Assembly: GCA_019420065.1 (NCBI GenBank) | Contig: JAHZHX010000036.1 | Coordinates: 1-21,633 of the forward strand | From: Clostridiales bacterium | GTDB lineage: Bacteria > Bacillota > Clostridia > Christensenellales > Aristaeellaceae | Direction of reading: 5' to 3' | Length of the DNA stretch: 21,633 nt | Shown here: in pieces, positions 1-8,243 of the stretch | How positions within the stretch are numbered: position 1 is the stretch's first letter | Layout of the letters: each line of letters opens with the position of its first letter | The notes under the pieces: generated by a model | Seen by the model: the letters and a program-made list of their open reading frames with translations, nothing else | Databases searched by the model: none | Told to the model about the DNA's origin: nothing | Program-made: the position numbers and the translations under genes

Positions 1-537
1 GTATTCCGCCCCCTAAACGCGCCATGCGATGGAGAAATGATCTCCCACGATCTCCCCGGCGCGAAGCCACTTTCCTTTTGGAGGTTCAGGAACAGAAAGG
101 GTATCGTCGCAGAGGGTGACGAACGCCTGGAGGACGGCGCGGAAGTCTGCGCCTCTGGCGGAGGAGAACAGCCCGGGGACGTTCTCGAAAACGGCGAATC
201 TGGTATATTTTCCACTGGTAGCACACCTCATTTCCCGGATGATTCGGATTGCCTCAAAAAAAAGGCTGCTGCGTTTGCCTTCGTGAAGTCCGGCCTGTTT
301 GCCGGCGACGGACTAATCCTGACAGGGCGAACCAAACGTTATAACATCGACAGGCGTGATTTGATCCCCGCGAACGTCAATGACGCTGCCCAAGTGCTTC
401 ATTTGCGGGAACCGGCTGGTGGTCACCGCGATGGGATACGGTTCGATCTCCGAAGCCCAGACGGGCGTCATGCCGTTGAGCATGCCTGCCAGCTCAAAGC
501 TCCCGCTCCCTGAAAAGAGGGAACCAAGCGTTATCAT
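1..537 (-). CDS. dcm: DNA (cytosine-5) methyltransferase, Dcm type, recoded, 3' end beyond window
   Basis: Transfers a methyl group from S-adenosylmethionine to C5 of cytosine in DNA, likely protecting the element from restriction. The start ATG (537) follows GGAGGTG and overlaps the thyX stop as ATGA. Seen: SAM-binding motif I SLFSGSGSFELAG near residue 6, catalytic PCQ motif with Cys72, and ENV motif in FENVPG. Two in-frame TAG codons interrupt it, at 313-315 (residue 75) and 13-15 (residue 175). Reading through gives PCQD[x]SVAGKQAGL and IAWRV[x]GAEY. From memory of the family these match PCQDLSVAGKRAGL and AWRVLDAQYWG, so both TAG sites fall on conserved leucines. The window edge removes the C-terminal part, including any target recognition region. 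Function is clear; the leucine reading is inference. Confidence 0.95.
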
Positions 538-1148
538 GACGCCACCTCCAGATCGTCAAAGATTATGGGAATCCGCAGCTTTGCCTGCTTCAGCAGCGAC
601 GCCATCTATTGCTTCATTTCAGGATATACGTCCTTGCCAGTGCGAAGCGAAAGCATATGCCTCCACTGACGGAGATTGGCCTTCATGACGATGCGAGTTG
701 CCGCGGAATTGGGCAGCACTTTGCGGGCGTCTTCCGGGCGGCATCCGCAACGAAGCATGTAGCGATAGGCGCTTTCGGCATCCTCCATGCTGAAAGCCCA
801 GAATCTGGACGCCGTATCGGCTTCCTTGAAGAAGACGGGGCGGATAAAGGCGATTTCGCCATTCATGCAGACGTACCGTTGGCTTTCAATGCAGAAGCTG
901 ACAAGCCGGTGGCGCGTCAGTTCTGCCATGACATCGCGTGAGGTGATCTACTCCGCGGTCATATCGCCAAATTCCAGGGGAGACAGGTGCCCGCGTCTGA
1001 TCAGCGAGCGCACGAAGGCCGGCGCGCTGTCCTCCGTGATTTTCTTTTGGGAGGCATAGCATGTTCTGCCAGCGTGCTCAATCTGCCGGAGGGCTGCGCT
1101 GCCGTCGTGCGGGATCAGGATCTTTGCGGATTGCCGGATGATGTGCAT
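534..1148 (-). CDS. thyX: Flavin-dependent thymidylate synthase ThyX, recoded
   Basis: Methylates dUMP to dTMP using methylenetetrahydrofolate and reduced FAD, supplying thymidylate for replication. The 204-residue product starts at ATG 1148 after GGAGGAAACAGC. The ThyX motif RHRxxS is present as RHRLVS at residues 79-84, followed by ESQRY. The N-terminal part (AGRTCYASQKKITEDSA, RGHLSPLEF) is typical of the family. In-frame TAG codons occur at 948-950 (residue 67, just before ITSRDVMAELTRHR) and 606-608 (residue 181, after PEMKQ). The second is followed in frame by MASLLKQAKLRIPIIF and a TGA that forms an ATGA overlap with dcm, which shows translation continues past TAG. It overlaps the RemA-like gene upstream by 34 nt. 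Confidence 0.95.
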
Positions 1149-1441
1149 GCTGTTTCCTCCTCCAGTTCGGCCTCCAGTTCCGTGGCCTCTGCGTTCAATC
1201 TGGCCATGAGCGTGCGATAGGTCAAAGCGCAGCCGACCTATGTGCCGTCATCCTAAAGCATGAGGCATTTCGTCGCGCGGCCAAAGCTCATGTCCACATA
1301 GGCGGGGCGACGGGCTTCCTTTGCCGCCTTTACCAGCCGGCGCGCGCCGGCGGTCTGCGGATTCATCAGGAGTACCACGCGATTGGCGCAGACGACATTC
1401 CCGAACCCTGCATGGATGAATTTCTAAGGGATGCTGGTCAT
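1115..1441 (-). CDS. RemA/DUF370-like small protein with three in-frame TAG codons
   Basis: RemA (DUF370) proteins are small DNA-binding regulators, best known for controlling matrix genes in Bacillus; the role in an element is unknown. Without TAG readthrough no credible ORF exists here. With it, an ATG at 1441 preceded by AAGGAGG (7-nt spacing) opens a 108-residue protein. Family-like features are KFIHAGFGNVVCANRVVL near residue 7, an ARRLVKAAKEAR helix, SFGRATKCLML, and ALTYRTLMARL. TAG codons lie at 1424-1426, 1253-1255 and 1238-1240 (residues 6, 63 and 68). The last two sit in a strand of pattern CLML[x]DDGT[x]VGCAL, where hydrophobic residues are expected. The C-terminus carries an acidic, Glu-rich extension and overlaps thyX. 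The assignment rests on remembered family pattern. Confidence 0.75.
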
Positions 1442-1497
1442 GGTTGATCCTCCTTGTCCGGTAAGATGATCATCCTGCGGTATGACGCAAGGATTGG

Positions 1498-1581
1498 TGG
1501 TGGGAGCGACGAGATTCGAACTCGTATGCCAAAGGCAAGAAGTTTAGAGCTTCCCGCGTAAGCCAATTCCGCCACGCTCCC
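1498..1581 (-). tRNA. Amber-decoding tRNA, leucine-type, anticodon CUA
   Basis: A complete 84-nt cloverleaf including an encoded CCA. The acceptor stem GGGAGCG/CGCTCCC is fully paired and the discriminator is A. The D arm is GCGGAATTGG...CGC. The anticodon stem GGAAG/CTTCT has one G-U pair and encloses loop CTCTAAA, so the anticodon is CTA (plus 1545-1547) and pairs with UAG. The variable arm is long, TGCC-TTT-GGCA, and the T arm ACGAG-TTCGAAT-CTCGT is perfect. Long variable arms occur in bacterial Leu, Ser and Tyr tRNAs. The D-arm sequence and A73 are typical of tRNA-Leu, and bacterial LeuRS does not rely on the anticodon in E. coli, so charging with leucine is the likeliest outcome. It lies 39 nt after the dnaE stop and upstream of the RemA-like gene, inside the same transcription unit. 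Confidence 0.96.
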
Positions 1582-1587
1582 GAAGAC

Positions 1588-1611
1588 GGACTCCGAAGGG
1601 CTTCGGAATCC
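1588..1611 (-). other. Hairpin just upstream of the suppressor tRNA
   Basis: On the minus strand, GGATTCCGAA and TTCGGAGTCC form a 10-bp stem with one G-U pair and a GCCC loop. It ends 6 nt before the first base of the tRNA and begins 9 nt after the dnaE stop codon. No U-run follows, so it does not look like an intrinsic terminator. It may insulate tRNA folding from the dnaE mRNA or guide 5' processing; that is inference. Confidence 0.6.
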
Positions 1612-1620
1612 AAAGCTGTC

Positions 1621-4600
1621 TCACGCGAGCACCTCGTACTCCGTGAGCCAAAGCTCAGCACGGTCGTGGTCGGGCCTGGCCCTTCCGTCAACAAAACGAT
1701 AACAGGGCCTTCGCTCCCAGGAATCAAGTCGTAAAATGGAGCCGATCCCAAGCGGCTGACGTCTGAATTGTTCCTTGCGGATCTTCATCAGGCCGGTTCT
1801 GCCGGTGGCGATGCTGCACAGGCGTACCTTGGGACTGTAACGCTCATCTACCTCCAGAACGGCATATTCGTTTCTGAGGTCAGAGAACGTGGATATCGGA
1901 GCGCCGCAGTATTCGATCTCAAAGCGCAGCCGCTCGTAAGCGGGAATGCTCTCGTCAGCCAATTCCCGTTCCATGCAGCGCAGGGCGTTCAGCCGCTTTT
2001 GACGCGTGGAGTCGACGTGCGCTTTGGAGATGCGGGATTTCCCATCCCGAAATTCGTGAAAGATTTTCTACAATTTGCCCATCATGCCAAACTCCCTGAA
2101 GTAATCGAGGCGGATGAGGATCTCAACGACCTGAGCGTCAAACGCCGGGCGGATCTCCATGTCGTAGAGGAGATCGGTGAAACAGCCGTAATCGTTGCCG
2201 CGCATCTGATAGAGCGCGTCCGCCGCGCGGCTGCTGATGTGCTTTACGCTGGTCAGCGCGTCGGAGATGGTATTGGCGGAATGATCGATGTAAAAGAAGC
2301 GGTTGTCCTGGCGGAACCGGCAGGGGACAACGCGGATGCCAAATCCCCGGCGCATCTCGTCCTTGGCCTGTGCGATGCGGTCCTTGTCGCCCCTGGCGGC
2401 GTAGCCCGACAGGAGCGTAACGTAATACTCCTACGGGTAGTGCGCCTTGAGGTACGCACCGTAGAGGGAGTCCAGCGCGACACAGACCGCGTGGGAACTG
2501 TTGAAGCCATAGCTGGTGGCGTCCTCGATGATCTGCCAGACCTTCCCGGCGGATTGCGCGTCTGTTTTCGCTCCGAAGTTTGTCAGGAACCGCTCTTTCA
2601 GCGGCAGCACCTTTTCGGGATGCTTCTTGCTGATCGCCTTGATGGCGGCGTAGGACTCCGGCGCGGTGAAGCCCGCGTACTGCAGCGTCTTCATGGTCTG
2701 CTCCTGAAAGAGAATGAAGCTGGAGCGCATGTCCCGCGTCTGAATCAGACGGTCGAACGCCGAAATGCCGTAGTCGAAGTGCCGCCGCGCAAGGAAGACG
2801 GGCAGCATGGACTTGAAAGCCGGGCGAACGGCGGCCACAAACGAGGCCAGCTCCGTGATGTTTTTTGGCTTGTACTGCATGACCTTTTCCCTCGTCTTTT
2901 CCTGCTCCACCTGATTCAGGCCCATCGTGAAGCCCTCGGCGTACATCCGCCACGTAGCGGGATCGTTCTTTGTCAGCCTCAGCAGCTCGCCGACGTCCGG
3001 CATCTTCTTCCCGACGCGGTCGAAGGTCTCGCGGTTGACCTTGACCACATCCACATGCAGCAGATCGTTCTTTAAGTAGCCGAATGTCTCAGCGGTCGCG
3101 CCGTCGATGAACGCCGCGTAGATCGTCTTTTTCTTGCCGCCTTTACCGTTGAGGCGGATGATGCCGATTTCCCGGCGGATATCCTCGCGGCACAGCAGGT
3201 GCGCGCAGGGATGCGGGGCGATGGAATCCACCATACCCATGTACGCTTCCGAGCGGGCGATGAGGTCACGATATTCCTCCGGCACATAATCCGCGACCTG
3301 GATGGAGTCGCGGACGTCTTCTTCCGCGTAGCGCACGGCCTGCTCGCAGGCCTTCAACTGCCCGGCCACACGGTTGGCTACGTCAAAGGGGACGCTTGCC
3401 GCCCGGCAGTACATTTTCCATGCCGACAGCCGTTTGAGCGTGCCAAACGCCACCATGGGCGCGCTGCGCCACGGACCCAGAACCTCGGCTTGCGCCTGTT
3501 GGAAAACTTCCTCGTTGGCGACGTTCAGGTCGACGTCGGGAAGGCTGCCGGACAGGATCCGGTCTGCGGAGATAAAGCGGTCTGGGAACATCTCCACCGG
3601 AATGGAAAAGCGATCCACCGAGGAAAAGCCCAGCAGCATATTGGTGAAATACGAGACGGCGGAGCCGCGCCCCGTGGGGGTGATGACGCCGCCCATGGCC
3701 CTGGCGCGGCGGACGATCTCGTAGTCCAGCAGGAAGTAATCGGCCATGTTGGTGGAGGTCACGACCTCCGTCTCGTAGCGGATGCCTTCCAACCGGGGCG
3801 CCTTCTCTTCCTCGCTCATGCCCTGCGAATAGCGAGCCCACTCGGCATATACGGTGTCCAGATATTTCTGGTTGCGCTCCTCTTGTGTCAGATCTGGATA
3901 GATCGTCGGCAACTTCTTTGAACGGTCAAAGGTCACGTCCTCAAAGGAGAGAAATACATTGGTGTTCTCCATGGCCTCGGTGATCTGCGCCTCCGAGAGC
4001 ACGCCCTGCCGGCGGAACCGGCGCACGGCCTCCTCGCCGTCCGGGTAGTCGAGATACCAGCCCTCCTCATCCTCGTATCTGATGTGATTGGCCTCCAGCC
4101 GCTGGTCGCGCAGTGCGGCGTCCTGAGGCAGGATGAAGTGGCTGTCCGCGCCGAAGATCAGGGGGATGCCGTATTTGCGGTACAGAGAGAGGATAAAGCG
4201 GTTGATTTCCTTCTGCTTTTCAGTGTCGTGATACTGCACTTCCAGCATAATGGACGAGCCGAAATGCCTATGGAGCCGCAGAATCAGCTTTTCAGCTTCG
4301 GGCAGGCCGTACTTGTACACCCCGGCGATGCAGGCGGTGGTGACAAACACGTCTTTCGGATCGAGGTCGAGCAGCAGCTCCATATCCACGCGCGGGCGGT
4401 AATAGTAGCCGGTGAGATTGGCCTCGGAGAGGGCAAAGTTCAGATCGTACACGCCTTTCTCTGTTTTAGCCGCCAGAATGATGTGGCAATTCATATTGTC
4501 CTTCTCGCTGCGGTCCTTGACGAAGTACGCCTCGGCTACATAGCGCCACTTGAGGCCGTACTTCTCCGCGATCAGCGCGCACTGGCGGTAGTTGCCCTGC

Positions 4601-4737
4601 GTGCCGTGGGCGCAGGAGGACAGAATGGAGTGCCCCAGCGCCTTTGCGCGCTTTGCGTAGTCCTCCTAAGTCGCCACAGAATCCGTCAGCATGAGATTGG
4701 AGAAATCGTCGTGCTTGTGGTAGTTCTGATAGATCAT
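1621..4737 (-). CDS. dnaE: DNA polymerase III alpha subunit, DnaE type, recoded
   Basis: Replicative polymerase of the element, 1038 residues when three in-frame TAG codons are read through (4666-4668, residue 24; 2431-2433, residue 769; 2068-2070, residue 890). ATG 4737 overlaps the nuclease stop as ATGA, with GGGAGG 5 nt upstream. Seen in order: N-terminal PHP domain (HKHDDFSN near residue 7, GADSHF near 196), the GRGSAVS phosphate-binding loop near 356, and the polymerase signature LPDVDLN with Asp401 and Asp403. The third catalytic Asp is probably in YLKNDLL. A fingers and helix-hairpin-helix region follows. The frame resumes exactly after each TAG: LKAHYP[x]EYYVTLLS and MGKL[x]KIFHEFRDGK, where relatives carry Leu or another hydrophobic residue. 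Ends at TGA; no TAG-independent gene split makes sense. Confidence 0.96.
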
Positions 4738-5504
4738 TTATGCCTCCCGCTATTGATGATGCTTTCGCCAACAGGGCAATGGCCGCGCACAGAGCAGAGG
4801 ATTTTGCAGAAATATCCCGACGCCGACACCTGCCAGTCGCGCTCGCCGCGGACGCGGCGGATGGTCTGCTCCGTCCAGTCCTGCATCTCCTCGTAGGCTT
4901 TGGGATCAAAGGGCTCGTCGACCCATTCTCCGTATCGGAACATATTAAACCGCAGCAGCGCGGGAAATTCCCCGTATTTCTCCCGGACGTACGCCGCGTA
5001 CAGATAGAGCTGCCGTTTGTTGGCGCGCAGATCCTTCGTCAGCGACTGCATGGACTTTGATTTGTGGTCGATGACGGAGATCGCGCCGGTGTTCCGGTCG
5101 CGCAGGATCAAATCGACGATGCCCACGAACCGGCTGCTACGAATGTCGATCTCGAACCGGTCCTCCACGGAGAGAATTTCCTGCTCGCCAAAGCCGTCAA
5201 AGGTATTGAAGTAGGCAAGCCCTTCCTCATAGTACTTTCCGGCCAGCCCGCGGGGAAAGGGTGGAAAGGAGTGCTTGACCGCCTGGTCATACTCGTTTTC
5301 ATAGACCTCCGCCAGTTCAAAGGCCATGAGTTCGCCCCTGGCCCAGCGTTCAAGAACGCTGTGGCAATGGGTGCCGTACTCGGCGTAGGCGTTGTTCTCC
5401 TGCGATACGCGGTCTACGTACTGGAGCTTGAAGGACAGCGGACATTGGTCAAACTACTGGAGCTTAGAAAAACTCCATTTCATATCATCCGGGATGATGC
5501 ACAT
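4734..5504 (-). CDS. PD-(D/E)XK nuclease, Cas4/RecB-like, probable Fe-S cluster, recoded
   Basis: Single-strand or end-processing nuclease of the PDDEXK_1 group, probably acting in replication or recombination. ATG 5504 is preferred because GGAGG lies 9 nt upstream; an in-frame ATG at 5483 overlaps the helicase stop. The protein is 256 residues. The N-terminus reads WSFSKLQ[TAG]FDQCP, with TAG at 5454-5456 (residue 17). Relatives read WSYSxLxxFEQCP. The active site shows GIVD (Asp131) and VIDHK (Asp146, Lys148). Cys21 together with C-x3-C-x5-C near the C-terminus resembles the four-cysteine Fe-S arrangement of Cas4 and AddB. The stop overlaps the dnaE start (ATGA), suggesting translational coupling to the polymerase. 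Confidence 0.9.
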
Positions 5505-7312
5505 GGCAGATCTCCTCCATCTTCGACCGGCTGGGGCGCTTCGGCCATGCGCACCGCGTATTCCGGCAGGCTGTCCGCGCGCGGGGTAGGGGAAGCGATC
5601 CCCTCGGTATCCCACGAGAACCGGCACAGATCACCCCTGTCCGCCTGATAGATGCGACGGCTGTCCGGGCAATAACAGCACTCGATGAGCCTGCACAGTC
5701 CGCCCTCGCGGTTCTTGATGATCCGCAGGTTGGGGCGCTCCACCACGATGGCGCTGTCCGCCAGCCGGATGGTGGCGGAGCTTCCGCCAATGTCGTCCTG
5801 TCCCAGCTTTTCCCCGGCCTTGACCTTGCGGGGATGCGCCACCAGCAGCACATGGACGTGATAGCGCGTGGCAAACTTTTTGAGGGCGTTCGCAAAGCGG
5901 CTCTGGGCCTTGGTTTCTTCATCGCTGTCGGAGAGTGCGGTCATCAGGTTATCGGCCAGGAACAGCTTGCAGCCGTAGCGGCGCACCGCCATGGTGAACA
6001 CCCTGAGGATGCTGTCGGACTGGTTGGCCTCGAACACCTCGTTGTTGTCGAACAGGTAGAAGCGGTCGCGGTAGTAGTCCATGAGCCGCTCCTGCACCGA
6101 ATAGGATACACAGGGGATTTGTTTGCCCCGCACGGCGTCGTACTTGAGGCCGATATATTCCGAGCCCGCGGCCTGCAGATTGATCCATTCCTGAAAACGC
6201 TCCTTTGTAAGCTCGCCGGAATAGGCGCAGACGGAGTATCCCTGCTCAATCGCCGCCAGAAGGAGCTGGCCTGCGAGCGTGCTCTTTCCCTGACCGGGTT
6301 TCCCGGTGAACACCGTCATGGCCCCTTCGGCCAGACCGCCGATGAGCTCGTCCAGCGCAGGAATCATGGTGCGGATGCGCGGCACAGCGGCGGGATCGTA
6401 GGGAACCACTTCCGCCTACTGGATGATGCCCCTGACCGGGACGGGCTGGGCGCTGTTCAGCGTTTCAAGCAGCATTTCCGCGCCATGAAAGAAGAGAATC
6501 TCGTTGGCGTCCTTACAGGGCGCGCCGTCCGGGCGGTCGGGATACGCCTCGACCACGCTGCATCGCGCTTCATCCAGCCGCCGCGCGACGTCGCGCACCA
6601 TCTTGCGGCCGGGCTCGTCGTTGTCGCCGAACAGGATGATGGACTGGAATTTCTCCAGCCAGTCCCAACAGTGATCGATCCATTCAAGGTTTCCGCAGCC
6701 GGAAGGGACGGATACCGCATTGCGCGCGCCGGCCTCGTAGAGCGAGAGGGCGTCTATCTGCCCTTCCGTGATGATCTACGGCTGTGAGAAGGAACACAGA
6801 TCCATGCCAAAAAGAATGGGACGGGCGCCTGCGGCTTGCCACTCCTTCTTTTCCCCGGGCTGCGGCTTGTGCGGCGCGCGGAACTTCACATACTCCAGCG
6901 TGTCGCTGCGATAGAAGGGAAAGACGATGTTTCCGTTTCTGTCGCTGCCGATGCGGAAAGCGTCCAGCGTTTCATGGCCGATCTTCCGCTTTTCGAAGTA
7001 GGCGTCGATGGCGTCGGTTCGGGGCTGGAGCCTGATATCCGGCAGCGCATATTGCTTTCTGCCTTTGGAGATGGGGCGGAGCGGCTCCGCCCGCTCTCCA
7101 AAATGCGCCGCCAGCTGTTCAAACCTTCCACGAGCGCCGCAGCCGCCCCGCTTGCAGACGTAAACGCCGTCCGTCAGATTGAGAGCAAATGTATGCCGGT
7201 CTGCATTTTGACCGCCGTAGCAGAAGGGACACAGCTCAGGGATTAGTTCATCGCCGCGTATTCTGTACGGTGACAGGTGAGCCGCGGCAAAGCGCAGGAG
7301 ATCATTTTGCAC
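5480..7312 (-). CDS. Bifunctional primase-helicase, Twinkle/T7 gp4-like, recoded
   Basis: Makes primers and unwinds DNA at the fork. The start GTG 7312 has GGAGG 9 nt upstream, giving 610 residues. Seen in order: a four-cysteine zinc ribbon (C28, C31, C53, C58); a Toprim primase core with ITEGQID after residue 179 and acidic GDNDEPG (Asp230, Asp232); a linker; then a RecA-fold helicase with IPALDELIGG, Walker A GKPGQGKST (337-345) and Walker B-like LFLADN. TAG at 6776-6778 (residue 179) falls in SQP[x]IITEG, and TAG at 6416-6418 (residue 299) in GIIQ[x]AEV. Both positions are usually Leu or similar in relatives, e.g. PLIITEG and IQLADV from memory. Without readthrough the primase and helicase domains would be separated by a gap lacking starts. 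It overlaps the sigma-like gene by 11 nt. Confidence 0.95.
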
Positions 7313-7856
7313 GATCCGAGTCCTCCAGATAAAGCAGATATTTGTGACGAATGCCATGAATGATGCGCGAGACGCGGCTTTCGCTGCTGCGGATGCTGCT
7401 GGCGATTTCGCGCTGCGTATAACCGCCGAGCTTCATTTGCAACACGGTTTGTTCCTGCGGCTGGAGCGATTGAAGAAAGCGCTGGGCGTCGATGGCTTCG
7501 GTCAGCGCATCTTCGAATGTCTCCTGGGTTTCCGCCGTCTCCATATGTTCAAGGGGCAAAATACAGATGGAGCGAATCACGCTGGAAAACTTTTTTTCCG
7601 AGCAATGGACAGGCGCCATACGCCTGACATGGCAATGGAGAGCGCGCAGAATGTTGAAGTAATACCGTTCCGCCTCCTCCATGGACGGCGCGTCGCGCAG
7701 ACGGGCCCACAGCGCCTATCTCGCTTCCTGCATCAGATCTTCCGTATCGTCCGGCATCCGATATCCCGCTCTCCGCCTGTATCCCAGCACCAGAAAGCGC
7801 AGCCTTGCCTCGTGGGAAAGCAGGAATTCCTGCTCTTCAAATGGCGACAACTGCAT
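7302..7856 (-). CDS. Sigma-70-like factor, recoded
   Basis: A 184-residue protein with the two-region layout of small sigma factors. Region 2-like sequence DDTEDLMQEAR[TAG]ALWARL occupies roughly residues 35-53. Region 4-like helix-turn-helix is GGYTQREIASSIRSSESRVS, about residues 141-160. Such factors direct RNA polymerase to element promoters, perhaps late genes; the target is unknown. TAG at 7716-7718 (residue 47) replaces the hydrophobic position in QExxxALW. ATG 7856 follows GGGAGG by 6 nt. The first in-frame ATG after the TAG would delete most of region 2. The gene sits between ssb and the primase-helicase, so it is expressed early in the replication unit. Confidence 0.82.
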
Positions 7857-7871
7857 ACCATGCCTCCCGTA

Positions 7872-8243
7872 TCAGATCGGCAGATCATCATCTGCTGCCG
7901 GCCTTGCTGAAGAATGTGCGGCCTGCACTTTTGCGGGCAGCTCCAAATCCGTCACGTTTACCTGAACGGAAAGCCGCTGGGCGCCCTGCTTATCCACATA
8001 TGGACGAAGGCACAGGTCGCCCGCGATGGTGACCTTGTCGCCCTTGTGCAGATACTGGACTGCGATCTCTGCAAGGCGCCGCCATGCGGTACAACGGTAG
8101 AAATTCGTGATGTATTCGCCGCCTGCGTCTTTGGTCCGCGTGTCGGAGGCGAGCGTAAACGATGCGGAATTGGAGTCGCCGACCTGCGAAAGAACGGGAT
8201 CGGCTGTAAGCCGGCCGGTGACCGTCAGTTTGTTGATGCTCAT
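7872..8243 (-). CDS. ssb: Single-stranded DNA-binding protein
   Basis: Coats ssDNA at the fork and in recombination. The 123-residue product has the OB-fold sequence expected (INKLTVTGRLTADP, FYRCTAWRRLAE, YLHKGDKVTIAGDL) and the acidic tail DDDLPI, equivalent to the DDDIPF tip that recruits partner proteins. ATG 8243 overlaps the sak4 stop as ATGA and follows AAGGAGG by 7 nt. It is the only gene of this transcription unit without an in-frame TAG, so it can be made in a standard-code cytoplasm before the suppressor tRNA accumulates. Confidence 0.95.
   Translation of the reverse strand: MSINKLTVTGRLTADPVLSQVGDSNSASFTLASDTRTKDAGGEYITNFYRCTAWRRLAEIAVQYLHKGDKVTIAGDLCLRPYVDKQGAQRLSVQVNVTDLELPAKVQAAHSSARPAADDDLPI

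Noticed and set aside
1498..1581. tRNA as a remnant of an integration (attB) site
   Set aside because: It is complete, carries an amber anticodon, sits about 8 kb from the integrase and is internal to the operon, with no partial duplicate seen near the integrase.
2138..2953. 271-residue minus-strand frame overlapping dnaE
   Set aside because: Out of frame with the polymerase domain and of skewed, low-complexity composition (Gly, Arg, His rich). It is a shadow.
1768..3075. 435-residue open frame on the plus strand
   Set aside because: It lies wholly antisense to dnaE, whose motifs are unambiguous. The protein has no family character and reflects the GC-rich codon bias of the opposite strand.
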